Source of the DNA: Streptomyces europaeiscabiei
GTDB lineage: Bacteria > Actinomycetota > Actinomycetes > Streptomycetales > Streptomycetaceae
DNA: 64,000 bases
Direction of reading: 5' to 3'
Assembly (NCBI RefSeq): GCF_036346855.1
Contig: NZ_CP107841.1
Location: 9,056,001 to 9,120,000, forward strand
Shown here: positions 25,771-34,749 of the stretch, piece by piece
Numbering within the stretch: position 1 is the stretch's first letter
Layout: each line of letters starts with the position of its first letter
Translations under genes and position numbers: made by a program
Notes under the pieces: model-generated
Database searches by the model: none
Told to the model about the DNA's origin: nothing
What the model saw: the letters and a program-made list of their open reading frames with translations, nothing else

Positions 25771-26700
25771 CGTGCGCACCACGGTCGGGATCATCGGCGG
25801 CGGCACCGCCGGGCTTCTCCTCGCCCGGCTGCCGCACCGGGCGACAGCGACCGCGTGGTCCCGGAGAGCCGGACCCGCGCGTACATGGAACAGTGCCGGG
25901 CCGGGATGCCGGAACAGGGCACGGTCGACGCGTCGCGCGAGTGCGGCGCCGCCGAACGCCTGGAGACCGAGGGCCTGGTGTCCCACGGCATCGAGCTGCG
26001 CCTCGACCGCGAGCGGCACCGCCTCGACCTCCCGGTCCTCACCGGCGGCCGTACGGTCACGATCTAGCAGAGCCGAGATCGTGCCGGACCTCGGCGTCCT
26101 CCAACTCGCCGACCGGCCAACGCTGTTGTTCCAGACGGAGGCACTCGGCGTCGAGGACCCGCTCGGCGGGGCGACCGGTGGGGCCCTTCGTCCACGACGG
26201 CTACCAGGAGGAGCCGTCCTGCGAGTCGGTGGTCGGCTGCGACGGTCCGGCGAGGCCTCCGCGGCATCTCCCGCCACGTGTTCCCGGCCTCGACCGCCCA
26301 CGCCGACCCGCCGGGTGCACGCGCACGGGTACCCGTACCCCTGGCTGGGTGTCCTGGCTGAAGTCCCGCCGTTCTGAACGGAGTTGATCCACGCACACGG
26401 AGAGGACGGCTTCGCCCCGCGGAGTATGCGCGTCCGGGACGACCTCGCCGCGCGCTTGACGATCGATGCCGACCGCAGCCCGGGACGCGGCCCGGCCAAC
26501 GCCAGGTCCGCGACCCCGTGCGCGGTCACGGCCACGAGCCGATGCGCCACGGGTGCGCTGCTGCTCGCCGGGGACGCCACCCACATCGTGCCGCCGGGCG
26601 CCAAGGGCCTCGACCACGCGGTGTCCGACGTCCGCGTCCAGGCCCGCGCGTTCATCGAGCCGAACGAAAACGGAACGGCACGAAAAGGAAGCGGCACAAC
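25771..26700 (+). pseudogene. Decayed 4-hydroxybenzoate 3-monooxygenase (pobA-like)
   Basis: Recognisable PobA pieces are scattered over three frames. The FAD-binding start TTVGIIGGGTAGLLLARL is at 25771. Then, after a frameshift, SRTRAYMEQCRAGMPEQGTVD through GIELRLDRERHRLDLPVLTGG runs at about 25870-26067 and ends in a TAG. FVHDGYQEEPSCESVVGCDG lies near 26190 and the second FAD motif LLLAGDATHIVPPGAKGLDHAVSD near 26565-26630. PobA hydroxylates 4-hydroxybenzoate to protocatechuate. Several frameshifts, an in-frame stop and internal losses mean it cannot make a working enzyme. Confidence 0.82.
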
Positions 26701-26749
26701 TCCTCGACCGCTCCTCGGAGTTGTGCCTCGACCAGGTCCGGCGGCCGCC

Positions 26750-27115
26750 CCGCTTCTCATTCGACACGACCGGGATGCCGCACACCCGGGCCGGAGAGCG
26801 TGCCTTCGGCCGCCGTCTCCGGCGCGCCCTGCTGCGCCGGTTCGCGGCGTCCCGGCAGGCAGCCGCCGTACTGGCCGCCGCTACACGGGACTGCCGTCGG
26901 CCCGGTGAACCGGCCGGCTCACTGGCCGTGCCGACCCGCTTCTCGTACGACACGACCGGGATGCCGCACACCCGGGCCGGAGAGAGTGCCTTCGGCCGCC
27001 GTCTCCGGCGCGCCCTGCTGCGCCGGTTCGCGGCGTCCCGGCAGGCAGCCGCCGTACTGGCCGCCGCTACACGGGACTGCCGTCGGCCCGGTGAACCGGC
27101 CGGCTCACTGGCCGT
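26750..27115. repeat. 186-bp tandem duplication ending in the thioredoxin gene
   Basis: Bases from about 26762 recur from 26948 with a period of 186, and identity runs to CTGGCCGT at 26929 and 27115. Only one internal difference was seen (GAGAGCGTG against GAGAGAGTG), so the event is recent. The right copy contains the last bases of the thioredoxin gene including its stop. No protein was recognised in the repeated unit. Confidence 0.88.
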
Positions 27116-27491
27116 TCTGCTCGACCTGCGCCTGCTGCTCGGCTACGGCCTTGCGGACCTCGTCCATGTCCAGCCCCCGGGCCTGCCCGATGACGTCGGT
27201 CAGCGCGGCCTCGGGCAGCGCGCCCGGCTGCGCGAACACGGCGACCTGGTCACGGACGATCATCAGCGTCGGGATCGACTGGATACCGAAGGCCGCGGCC
27301 AGCTCCGGCTGCGCCTCGGTGTCCACCTTGCCGAACACCAGGTCGGGGTTGTCGTCCGCCGCCTTCTCGTAGACCGGGGCGAACTGCCGGCATGGCCCGC
27401 ACCAGGACGCCCAGAAGTCGATCAGGACGAACTCGTTCTCCGTGACCGTCTGGTCGAAGTTCTCCTTGGTGAGCTCCACGGTGCTGCTCAT
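27105..27491 (-). CDS. Thioredoxin
   Basis: A 128-residue thioredoxin. The active site is WCGPC near residue 32 within FWASWCGPCRQFAPVYEK, with the cis-Pro loop SIPTLMIV near 74. It carries a charged C-terminal extension of about 20 residues beyond the core fold (ending KAVAEQQAQVEQNGQ). It would reduce protein disulfides with thioredoxin reductase. It is divergently transcribed from a flavin disulfide reductase gene 127 bases away. Its last codons lie in a 186-bp tandem duplication. Confidence 0.96.
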   Translation of the reverse strand: MSSTVELTKENFDQTVTENEFVLIDFWASWCGPCRQFAPVYEKAADDNPDLVFGKVDTEAQPELAAAFGIQSIPTLMIVRDQVAVFAQPGALPEAALTDVIGQARGLDMDEVRKAVAEQQAQVEQNGQ

Positions 27492-27618
27492 GGCGTGCAT
27501 CCCTCTTCCTGGTATCGGTGCTCGGGGCGAGCCGCACTGGACAACGCCGCCGCGTGGTGGCGTATTCCGCGCGCTTACCCGTTTGGCCACCGCGCACGCC
27601 ACCAACCAGACTGACCCC

Positions 27619-29079
27619 ATGACGGATACGGAAAACCCCGAAGGCACCGCAGGCGACCCGACGCCGACCGAGTACGACGTCGTGGTGCTCGGTGCCGGAC
27701 CCGTGGGGGAGAACGTCGCCGACCGCACCCGTGCGGCCGGCCTGTCCACCGCGATCGTGGAGAGCGAACTGGTCGGCGGCGAGTGCTCGTACTGGGCGTG
27801 CATGCCCAGCAAGGCCCTGCTGCGCCCCGCGATCGCCCGTGCCGACGCCCGCCGCGTACCCGGCCTGCGCCACCTGGTCGACGGCCCGCTGGACAGCGCC
27901 GAGGTGCTCGCCCACCGCGACTACGAGACCGCCCACTGGAAGGACGACGGCCAGGCCGGCTGGCTGGAGAGCGTCGGGGCGGTCCTCTACCGTGGCCACG
28001 CGCGCCTGGCCGGGCCTCGCCGCGTGGTCGTGGACGCCCCCGCCGGCGGGCGTCACGTCCTCACCGCCCGGCACGCGGTGGTGGTCTCCACCGGCAGCCG
28101 CGCCCTCCTGCCCGACCTGCAGGGACTCGCGCAGGTCAAGCCCTGGACGAGCCGCGAGGCGACCAGCGCGCAGGCGGTCCCCGGCCGGCTGGTCGTCGTC
28201 GGTGGCGGAGTCGTCGCCGTCGAGATGGCCACCGCCTGGCGGTCCCTCGGCTCCGAGGTCACCGTCCTCGTCCGTGGCGAGGGCCTGTTGCCCCGCATGG
28301 AGCCCTTCGCCGGTGAACTGATCGCCGAGGCGCTCGTCGCGTCGGGCGTGGACGTCCGCACCGGTACGTCGGTGACGGCGGTGTCCCGCGAGAACGGGAC
28401 CGTGGTGGCCCTCACCGACACCGGCGACCGTCTGGAGGCCGACGAGATCCTCTTCGCCACCGGCCGCGCCCCGCGCACGGACGACCTCGGTCTCGACACC
28501 GTCGGACTGGAATCCGGCTCGTGGCTGCCCGTCGACGACAGCCTCCGGGTGACGGGCAGCGACTGGCTGTACGCGGTCGGGGACGTCAACCACCGGGCGC
28601 TGCTCACCCACCAGGGCAAGTACCAGGCCCGGATCGCGGGGTCCGCCATCGCCGCCCGCGCGGCCGGGGTCCCGATCCTGGAGAGCGACCCCTGGGGCGC
28701 CCACGCGGCCACCGCCGACCACGTCGCCGTCCCCCAGGTCGTCTTCACCGACCCCGAGGCCGCCGCCGTGGGGCTCTCCCTGGCCGAGGCGGAACAGGCC
28801 GGCCACCGGGTCCGCGCGGTCGACGTCGAGTTCTCCTCCGTCGCGGGGGCGGGCCTGTACGCCGACGGCTACCGGGGCCGCGCCCGCATGGTCGTCGACC
28901 TGGACCGCGAGATCCTGCGCGGCGTCACCTTCGTCGGCCCCGCCGTCGGCGAACTCATCCACTCCGCCACCGTCGCCGTCACCGGAGAGGTCCCGATCGG
29001 CCGCCTCTGGCACGCGGTGCCCTCGTACCCGACGATCAGCGAGGTGTGGCTCCGGCTGCTGGAGGCGTACCGGGGCTGA
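27619..29079 (+). CDS. Pyridine nucleotide-disulfide oxidoreductase (dihydrolipoamide/mercuric reductase-like)
   Basis: A 486-residue class I flavoprotein disulfide reductase. The FAD site is VVLGAGPVGE near residue 24 and the redox-active pair is in GGECSYWACMPSKAL (CxxxxC) near 55. The NAD(P) site GGGVVAVEMA is near residue 196 and the second FAD motif YAVGDVNH near 318. The C-terminal dimerisation domain is complete, although I do not see the usual His-Glu catalytic pair; HAVPSYPTISEVW is the corresponding segment. The substrate disulfide is unknown. The start at 27619 lacks a clear ribosome site. Confidence 0.88.
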   Translation: MTDTENPEGTAGDPTPTEYDVVVLGAGPVGENVADRTRAAGLSTAIVESELVGGECSYWACMPSKALLRPAIARADARRVPGLRHLVDGPLDSAEVLAHRDYETAHWKDDGQAGWLESVGAVLYRGHARLAGPRRVVVDAPAGGRHVLTARHAVVVSTGSRALLPDLQGLAQVKPWTSREATSAQAVPGRLVVVGGGVVAVEMATAWRSLGSEVTVLVRGEGLLPRMEPFAGELIAEALVASGVDVRTGTSVTAVSRENGTVVALTDTGDRLEADEILFATGRAPRTDDLGLDTVGLESGSWLPVDDSLRVTGSDWLYAVGDVNHRALLTHQGKYQARIAGSAIAARAAGVPILESDPWGAHAATADHVAVPQVVFTDPEAAAVGLSLAEAEQAGHRVRAVDVEFSSVAGAGLYADGYRGRARMVVDLDREILRGVTFVGPAVGELIHSATVAVTGEVPIGRLWHAVPSYPTISEVWLRLLEAYRG

Positions 29080-29121
29080 ACCGGCCGGTCCGGGCGCTCG
29101 GGCTCCGAGCCGCGCGGCCGT

Positions 29122-29778
29122 TCAGTCGGGCAGCAGGAAGCCCAGTGCCCGGGCGGCGTTGGCCGGAGTCGGATCGTTCCAGCGGTCGGCCATCGCCTGG
29201 TTAGAGGAGAGCGAGCGCACTTCGGCGTGGTCGAGGTAGAGCGTGCCGTTCAGATGGTCCGTCTCGTGCTGGACGATACGGGCGGGCCACCCCGAGAACT
29301 CCTCGTCCACCGCCCGCCCCCGCTCGTCGAGCGCCCGTAGCCGCACCTTGGCGTGCCGGGCCACCACGGCCTGCCAGCCGGGCACGCTCAGACAGCCCTC
29401 GAAGAACGCGTCACGGTACGACCCGACGGCCTCGTACGCCGGATTGACCAGGACGCGGAACGGCTGCGGAACCCGGCCCCGGGCGAGCCGTACCTCGTCC
29501 GGGACCGGCGCGGGGTCCTCGATCACGGCGATGCGCAGCGACACCCCGACCTGGGGCGCGGCGAGGCCGACGCCGGGAGCCGCGTGCATGGTGGCGCGCA
29601 GGGCGGCGACGAAGCGGGCCAGAAGGCCGGGGGCCAGCTGGCCGTCGAAGGGCTCGGCGGTGCGGCGCAGTACCGGGTCGCCCGCGGCGACGATCGGCAG
29701 CGGCCCCTCGTGGGCGAGGAGTTCCTCGACCCGGTCGCTCAGGGGCTGGGACTCGGTGCGGTCACGTTCGGAAGCCAT
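29122..29778 (-). CDS. def: Peptide deformylase
   Basis: A 218-residue deformylase that removes the N-formyl group from new proteins. All three motifs are present: GVGLAAPQ near residue 72, EGCLS near 130 with the metal-binding Cys, and HETDH near 172 with the two metal His and catalytic Glu. It has an N-terminal extension of about 25 residues and a C-terminal tail as in other actinomycete PDFs. Multiple def genes are usual in these bacteria, so this may be an accessory copy. It converges with the flavin reductase. Confidence 0.95.
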   Translation of the reverse strand: MASERDRTESQPLSDRVEELLAHEGPLPIVAAGDPVLRRTAEPFDGQLAPGLLARFVAALRATMHAAPGVGLAAPQVGVSLRIAVIEDPAPVPDEVRLARGRVPQPFRVLVNPAYEAVGSYRDAFFEGCLSVPGWQAVVARHAKVRLRALDERGRAVDEEFSGWPARIVQHETDHLNGTLYLDHAEVRSLSSNQAMADRWNDPTPANAARALGFLLPD

Positions 29779-29961
29779 CGGGCCAGGATGCCAACCGCGG
29801 TCGAGCGATGCGAGGCGGCTCTCGCGGAGGCACCCGGGCGAGCGGGCGGGCGACACGGCCATCCCGTGTGACCCACATCACATAAGGTGCCGGGAACTCG
29901 AAGCCCGTACGCCCCGACTACTGAACCGCCACGACGTCCCCGCATCCCGGAGCATCCGCCG

Positions 29962-31371
29962 ATGACCATCGCCCCCTCGACCGAGACGGACGAGCCCCAG
30001 AAACCCGTCGCCAATCCCGACGGCGCCACGAGGGGCTGGGCCTCGCTCAGGCCGCTCGTGCTGCGGCTGCACTTCTACGCAGGCGTCCTCGTCGCCCCGT
30101 TCCTGCTGGTCGCCGCCCTGACCGGCGGGCTGTACGCCGCCTCGTTCTCGATCGAGAAGATCGTCTACGCGGACCAGATGACCGTCGCCAAGGTGGGCGA
30201 CGAGAAGCTGCCGATCTCCGAACAGGTGGCCGCCGCCCGCAAGGAACACCCTGAGGGAACCATCTCCGCCGTACGCCCCTCGCCGGAGGACGACGCGACG
30301 ACCCGGGTGATGCTGACGGGTGCCGAGGGCATCGACGAGGGCAACACGCTCGCGGTGTTCGTCGACCCGTACACGGCTCAGGTGCGCGGCGCCCTGGAGC
30401 AGTACGGCTCGACGGGCGCGCTGCCGGTGCGGACCTGGATCGACAAGTTCCACGCCAACCTTCAGCTCGGTGAGCCCGGCCGCCTCTACAGCGAACTCGC
30501 CGCGAGCTGGCTGTGGGTCATCTCGGGCGGCGGCCTCGTGCTCTGGTTCGCCCGCCGCCGCGCCCAGCGCAAGGTGCGCGGCACGAGCGGCCGCCGCCGA
30601 ACCCTGGGCCTGCACGGCACGGTCGGTGTCTGGGCCGCCGCCGGGTTCTTCTTCCTCTCGGCGACGGGTCTGACCTGGTCGACGTACGCCGGCGCCAACA
30701 TCGAGGTCCTGCGCACCGAGCTCCACCAGGCGACCCCGGCCATCTCGGCCACGGCGGGCGACCACGGGGGCCACGACGACGCCTCGGCGGACGGAGGTGC
30801 CGCCGCGGAGGGCGACCTGGACAAGATCCTCGCCGCCGCGCGCAGCGAGGGCCTCGGCGACCCGGTGGAGATCGTGCCGCCCGCCGACGCGTCCTCCACG
30901 TACGTGGTCAAGCAGGTCCAGCGCAGCTGGCCCACCAAACAGGACGCGGTGGCCGTGGACCCGGCGACCGCCGAGGTCACCGACACGCTCCGGTTCGCCG
31001 ACTTCCCGATCCTCGCCAAGCTCTCCCGCTGGGGCATCGACGGCCACACCGGCGTCCTCTTCGGCCTGGCCAACCAGCTCCTCCTGATGGCCCTCGCGGC
31101 CTCCCTGGTCGTGCTGATCCTCTGGGGCTACCGCATGTGGTGGCAGCGCGGCCGTGCCTCGTCCTTCGGCCGCCCGATCCCGCGCGGCGCCTGGCAGCAC
31201 GTGCCGCCCCAGATTCTGGTCCCGGCCCTGGCCCTCATCGCCGTCACCGGCTACTTCGTGCCCCTCCTCGGTATCCCGCTCGCCGTGTTCATCGTGGTGG
31301 ACGTCGTCCTGGGCGAGATGGCGCACCGACGCGGCAAGCGGTCGTACGGCGGTCGGGTGGAGGCGAAGTAG
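29962..31371 (+). CDS. PepSY-associated TM protein
   Basis: A 469-residue membrane protein of the PepSY_TM (iron-regulated/DUF2371-like) type. Membrane segments are at about residues 33-58 (LHFYAGVLVAPFLLVAALTG), 175-195, 218-240, 372-392 and 415-450, with two extracytoplasmic PepSY-like regions between them. The central loop carries a His/Asp-rich patch (GDHGGHDDASADGG). Relatives are associated with ferric reductase or siderophore uptake functions, which is not proven here. The ATG at 29962 was preferred to a GTG at 29887 because the added residues look non-coding. Its 3' end converges with the TPR gene. Confidence 0.85.
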   Translation: MTIAPSTETDEPQKPVANPDGATRGWASLRPLVLRLHFYAGVLVAPFLLVAALTGGLYAASFSIEKIVYADQMTVAKVGDEKLPISEQVAAARKEHPEGTISAVRPSPEDDATTRVMLTGAEGIDEGNTLAVFVDPYTAQVRGALEQYGSTGALPVRTWIDKFHANLQLGEPGRLYSELAASWLWVISGGGLVLWFARRRAQRKVRGTSGRRRTLGLHGTVGVWAAAGFFFLSATGLTWSTYAGANIEVLRTELHQATPAISATAGDHGGHDDASADGGAAAEGDLDKILAAARSEGLGDPVEIVPPADASSTYVVKQVQRSWPTKQDAVAVDPATAEVTDTLRFADFPILAKLSRWGIDGHTGVLFGLANQLLLMALAASLVVLILWGYRMWWQRGRASSFGRPIPRGAWQHVPPQILVPALALIAVTGYFVPLLGIPLAVFIVVDVVLGEMAHRRGKRSYGGRVEAK

Positions 31372-31414
31372 GTCGACGGCCGGGCGGAAGTTGCGCCGTC
31401 CCCCTGAGAGGCGA

Positions 31415-31460
31415 AGCGGCGAGAGGGGTGTGTCCCACGGGACACACCCCTCTCGCCGCT
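31415..31460. terminator. Bidirectional terminator (22-bp perfect stem)
   Basis: Bases 31415-31436 are exactly complementary to 31439-31460 with a two-base loop. The stem sits between convergent genes (PepSY-associated protein and TPR protein) and should terminate both. Confidence 0.88.
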
Positions 31461-31502
31461 CGTCCGCCCGCTACAGGCTCGCCGCTCGTCCGCCCGCTAC
31501 AG
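31452..31502. repeat. 25-bp direct repeat at the TPR gene 3' end
   Basis: The 25 bases at 31452-31476 recur at 31478-31502 (26-base period). The second copy includes the TPR stop codon and the first overlaps the terminator stem. It looks like a recent small duplication. Confidence 0.85.
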
Positions 31503-31844
31503 CCGCTCGAAGTCGCCCGCGAGCGCCGAGGCGATCCGCAGATGGGACTCCGCCTCGTCGTGCCGGGCCTGCCGTTCGAGCGTGCGGCCCAGCATCAGCC
31601 GGGCGTAGTGCTCCACCGGGTCCCGCTCGACGAGAACGCGCAACTCGGCCTCGGCGCGGCGCAGTTGTGCCGAGTGGTAGTAGGCGCGGGCCAGCAGCAG
31701 CCGTGGGCCGGTCTGCTCCGGAACCTCCTCGACCAGCGGGCCGAGGACGCGCGCGGCGGCGGCGTAGTCCCTGGCGTCGAAGAACATCCGGGCGCGCTCC
31801 CAGCGCTCGGCGGGTGTTCCGTGGTCGTAGTACGTCGTGTCCAC
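31497..31844 (-). CDS. Small tetratricopeptide-repeat protein
   Basis: A 115-residue protein made of about three TPR units: ERARMFFDARDYAAAARVLG, LLARAYYHSAQLRRAEAELR and ARLMLGRTLERQARHDEAES. TPRs bind other proteins and no catalytic part is present. The GTG at 31844 has AGGAGG eight bases before it and is preferred to the upstream ATG. The gene end is duplicated just downstream. The partner is unknown. Confidence 0.86.
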   Translation of the reverse strand: MDTTYYDHGTPAERWERARMFFDARDYAAAARVLGPLVEEVPEQTGPRLLLARAYYHSAQLRRAEAELRVLVERDPVEHYARLMLGRTLERQARHDEAESHLRIASALAGDFERL

Positions 31845-31932
31845 TGGTGGACCTCCTTCGACGGCCCACAACCCGCACTGGCTGTTGAATATTCCACTAC
31901 TGCTGCATTTGCTTGTGCTTCTTCTTCTACTA

Positions 31933-32391
31933 CTACTGCTCCTTCTTCAGGGAGGCGAGTTCCGCGTTGGCGCGCTCGGTGACGAGGGTCAGCACGCGAC
32001 CGGTGGCCGCCAGGTCCTCGGCGGGGAGGCCGGCGTAGATCCGGGCGGAGATGGGTGCGGTCTCGGCGGTGGACCTGGTGAACGCCTCCTGTCCGGCGTC
32101 CGTGATCCTGATCCGGGAGGGCCGCGCCGGGTCCGTCTCCACCAACTTCGCGGAGGCCAACTCCTCGACGACGGCCCGTATATCGGCCTTCTCGACCTTG
32201 AGGAAACCGACGACCTGGTCCACGAGCCCGTCGCGGTCGACGGGTTCGTCGGCGACCGCGACGACCCGGAGGGTCACCGACTGCTGGAACGTCAGGCCGT
32301 AGCCGGTCAGCACACTCTCCAGGACCGCGCGGCTCGCGTAGTGGGCGAGGGCGACGACCCGGCCGTTGACGGGGGGTGCGGTGGTGGTCAT
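31933..32391 (-). CDS. MarR-like winged-helix regulator (first of a pair)
   Basis: A 152-residue winged-helix protein. The core is RAVLESVLTGYGLTFQQSVTLRVVA, then DQVVGFLKVEKADIRAVVEELASAKLVETDP, with the wing at about residues 80-95. Sequence agreement with MarR is weaker than in the next gene, and it lacks the usual DPRD wing motif. It starts at ATG inside the stop of the upstream MarR gene (ATGA), so the two are co-translated and may form a heterodimer or sense related ligands. Confidence 0.75.
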   Translation of the reverse strand: MTTTAPPVNGRVVALAHYASRAVLESVLTGYGLTFQQSVTLRVVAVADEPVDRDGLVDQVVGFLKVEKADIRAVVEELASAKLVETDPARPSRIRITDAGQEAFTRSTAETAPISARIYAGLPAEDLAATGRVLTLVTERANAELASLKKEQ

Positions 32392-32882
32392 GACTGCTCC
32401 TTCTCGTGATCCTGCTCGTGCTCGGTGGGCGGGACGATGGGTACGTCGAGCAAGGCGGTGAGTTCGCGTGCGAACTCCCCGGTCCGGGCGCCGTCGAGGC
32501 CGCCGAGCGGCTCCAGCAGCTGTTGCATCAGACCTTGGACGACCTTGATCGCGCGCCGGGTGACATCGCGCCCCTGCTCGGTGAGCGCCAACTGCACGGC
32601 TCGGGGATCGTGGGGGTCGCGCGTGCGTTCGAGGAGCCCGGCGGCCTCCAGGGCACGGGCCAGCTTGGAGACGTACAGGGCCTCCAGGCCGGTGTGGTCC
32701 GCGAGCTGCCGCTGACTCGGCCGCCGACCCGCCCGGTCCATGCCGTACAGCGACGTCACCAGCGCGTACTGCGCGTGCGTCAGCCCCAGCGGAGCGACCG
32801 CGCGGTCCACCGCGACCCGCCACTTCATGGACAGCCGCCAGACGAGAAAACCGGGCGTCGCACCCTCGAAAGCTGAACTCAT
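32388..32882 (-). CDS. MarR-family regulator (second of a pair)
   Basis: A 164-residue MarR protein. The HTH is LTHAQYALVTSLYGM, then RPSQRQLADHTGLEALYVSKLARALEAAGLLERTRDPHDPRAVQLALT, with the wing motif DPHDPRA. I use the ATG at 32882; a further ATG at 32912 lies inside palindromic operator-like sequence, and starting there would translate the operator. It is followed with a four-base overlap by the other MarR-like gene. Confidence 0.88.
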   Translation of the reverse strand: MSSAFEGATPGFLVWRLSMKWRVAVDRAVAPLGLTHAQYALVTSLYGMDRAGRRPSQRQLADHTGLEALYVSKLARALEAAGLLERTRDPHDPRAVQLALTEQGRDVTRRAIKVVQGLMQQLLEPLGGLDGARTGEFARELTALLDVPIVPPTEHEQDHEKEQS

Positions 32883-32895
32883 GCGGATACCGTAC

Positions 32896-32920
32896 ATGGC
32901 TACTATAGCCATGGCTACTA
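32896..32920. promoter_or_regulatory. Overlapping ATGGCTA-N3-TAGCCAT palindromes before the MarR pair
   Basis: ATGGCTA (32896-32902), CTA, TAGCCAT (32906-32912) is a perfect 17-base palindrome. The unit ATGGCTACTAT repeats at 32911-32921, giving a second overlapping half site. It lies 14 bases before the MarR start and contains a TATAGT -10-like hexamer on the minus strand, the position expected for autorepression. Confidence 0.68.
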
Positions 32921-33076
32921 TCTAGAGCGGACCGAGAGTGTTCTGTGCGGCGTGTGGTGGCGCATGTGTCGTACGGGCGTGCGGTACCCGTCCCTGGCGA
33001 CCTGCTCCACGCCGCTTGTGAGCCAAGTGCCCCGAGGTGGGCGGAGGGACGGCTGACGGCGGGGGCCGGACGGGTC

Positions 33077-33082
33077 TAGGTT
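33077..33082 (+). promoter_or_regulatory. Candidate -10 of a leaderless pirin transcript
   Basis: TAGGTT seven bases before the ATG at 33090, with no ribosome site between, fits a leaderless start. Confidence 0.4.
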
Positions 33083-33089
33083 GTGCAGC

Positions 33090-34055
33090 ATGAGCAACCT
33101 AGATCGCGAGGCGGTGCCCGCGGTGTGCGGCGGCCGGGGCTTCGTGGTGGCCGAGCCGGTTCGTGAACTTCTCAGCCCGCGCCGGGTGAAGCTCGGCGAG
33201 TCCACCGAGGTGCGGCGCCTGCTGCCCAACCTGGGCCGCCGCATGGTGGGCGCCTGGGCATTCGTCGATCACTACGGTCCCGACGACATCGCCGACGAGC
33301 CCGGCATGCAGGTGCCGCCGCACCCGCACATGGGCCTGCAGACGGTCAGCTGGCTGCACCAGGGCGAGGTGCTGCACCGCGACTCCACGGGCAGCCTCCA
33401 GACGATCCGCCCGCGCGAACTGGGCCTGATGACCTCCGGGCGGGCCATCAGCCACTCGGAGGAGAGCCCGAAGTCGCACGCCCCCCTCCTGCACGGCGCC
33501 CAGCTCTGGGTGGCCCTGCCGGACGGCCACCGGCACACCGACCCACACTTCGAGCACCACGCCGACCTGCCCGTCGTCACGGCCGCCGGCCTGAGCGCCA
33601 CCCTGATTCTCGGCTCCCTGGACGGCGCGACATCCCCCGGCACGACCTTCACGCCGATCGTCGGCGCCGACCTCACCCTGGCCCCCGGCGCGGACCTGCG
33701 CCTACCCCTCGAACCCGACTTCGAGTACGCCGTCCTCGCCATGTCCGGCGAGGCATACGTCGACGGCGTCCCCGTCCTCCCCGGATCCATGCTCTACCTC
33801 GGCTGCGGCCGCACCGAACTCCCCCTCCGCGCCGACTCGGACGCCTCCCTCATGCTCCTCGGCGGCGAGCCGTTCGAGGAGGAGCTGATCATGTTCTGGA
33901 ACTGGATCGGACGGTCACAGGAAGAGATCGTACAGGCGCGTAGGGACTGGATGGAAGGGTCGAGATTCGGGGAGGTGAAGGGGTACGACGGGGATCCGCT
34001 GCCCGCGCCCGAGCTGCCGCCGACGCCTTTGAAGCCGCGGGGGAGGGCCCGTTGA
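33090..34055 (+). CDS. Pirin-family cupin protein
   Basis: A 321-residue pirin. The N-terminal cupin carries the metal site: PPHPHMGLQTVSWLHQGEVLHRDS near residue 72, then SHSEES near 128. The C-terminal cupin follows (GEAYVDGVPVLPGSMLYLGC). Pirins have quercetin 2,3-dioxygenase activity in some species and regulatory roles in others; the role here is unknown. It is divergent from the MarR pair, so those regulators may control it. Confidence 0.92.
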   Translation: MSNLDREAVPAVCGGRGFVVAEPVRELLSPRRVKLGESTEVRRLLPNLGRRMVGAWAFVDHYGPDDIADEPGMQVPPHPHMGLQTVSWLHQGEVLHRDSTGSLQTIRPRELGLMTSGRAISHSEESPKSHAPLLHGAQLWVALPDGHRHTDPHFEHHADLPVVTAAGLSATLILGSLDGATSPGTTFTPIVGADLTLAPGADLRLPLEPDFEYAVLAMSGEAYVDGVPVLPGSMLYLGCGRTELPLRADSDASLMLLGGEPFEEELIMFWNWIGRSQEEIVQARRDWMEGSRFGEVKGYDGDPLPAPELPPTPLKPRGRAR

Positions 34056-34749
34056 CCTGCGAAAACAACCGATCGTTCGGTGCTGCGTGGGCGACGTGCT
34101 GTCGGTGCTGTCTCCCGCTCGGCGGCCGCTCGCGGGGGAGCAGGTGCGTGTGCCGCAACTACGGTTTCCGGGGCTGAGCGGTTTCAGGGTCTGGCTGTCT
34201 GTGGGCGGCTGTGGCAGGACTCTTGCTAACCCTTTGCTAACTCTACTGACGCGTCATCAGGTGCCGCCGGTGGCTCGTGTTCTACCTTCACGGGTGTGGG
34301 GTGGCCATCGTCGGCTGAGTGGTCACCTGATGGCCTTCCGGCTTTCCGGGCGACCGAGTTGCACCCTGGTGTCAGGACCTGGCGCTCGGCCTGCCGTCTT
34401 GTAGCAGTTCCACAAGGCGTGAGTGTCTGTGGCAGTGAGTGATCTGGGTGCTGCTTGCCGGAGGGGGATGCCGTCTCGGATTGTTCCCGGCAGGTTCTTC
34501 GTCTGCTGGTGGTACAGCATTCATAGCGTTGTGACCAGGGGGAATGAAGATCGTACTCACTCTGACTGGGGTCTTGGCCCGTATATGGTCCGGATCTTGG
34601 TCTTGATCGGTTGGGCGGGCGTAACTCGCGGAGCAGTGCTGCATTTCAGGTGCTCATGGGAGAGCGAAGGCCAGCTCGCGGTTGTGGCGAGCCCGGATTG
34701 GCGGCGTGGCGGTCGCCTGGGGGCGAGGGGATCGCAATCGCCGTCCTTG
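34056..34749. other. 694-bp region of lower GC content without recognised genes
   Basis: Base composition drops below that of the flanks and the ORFs here look like noise. TTGCTAAC occurs twice in tandem (34223-34230 and 34234-34241). The region marks the left edge of the decay zone and could be the footprint of a lost element. No tRNA or att core was found. Confidence 0.4.

Noticed and set aside
26766..27113. Duplicated protein repeat (about 62 residues twice)
   Set aside because: The amino-acid repeat follows from a DNA duplication in an Arg/Ala-rich frame that lacks other coding signs.
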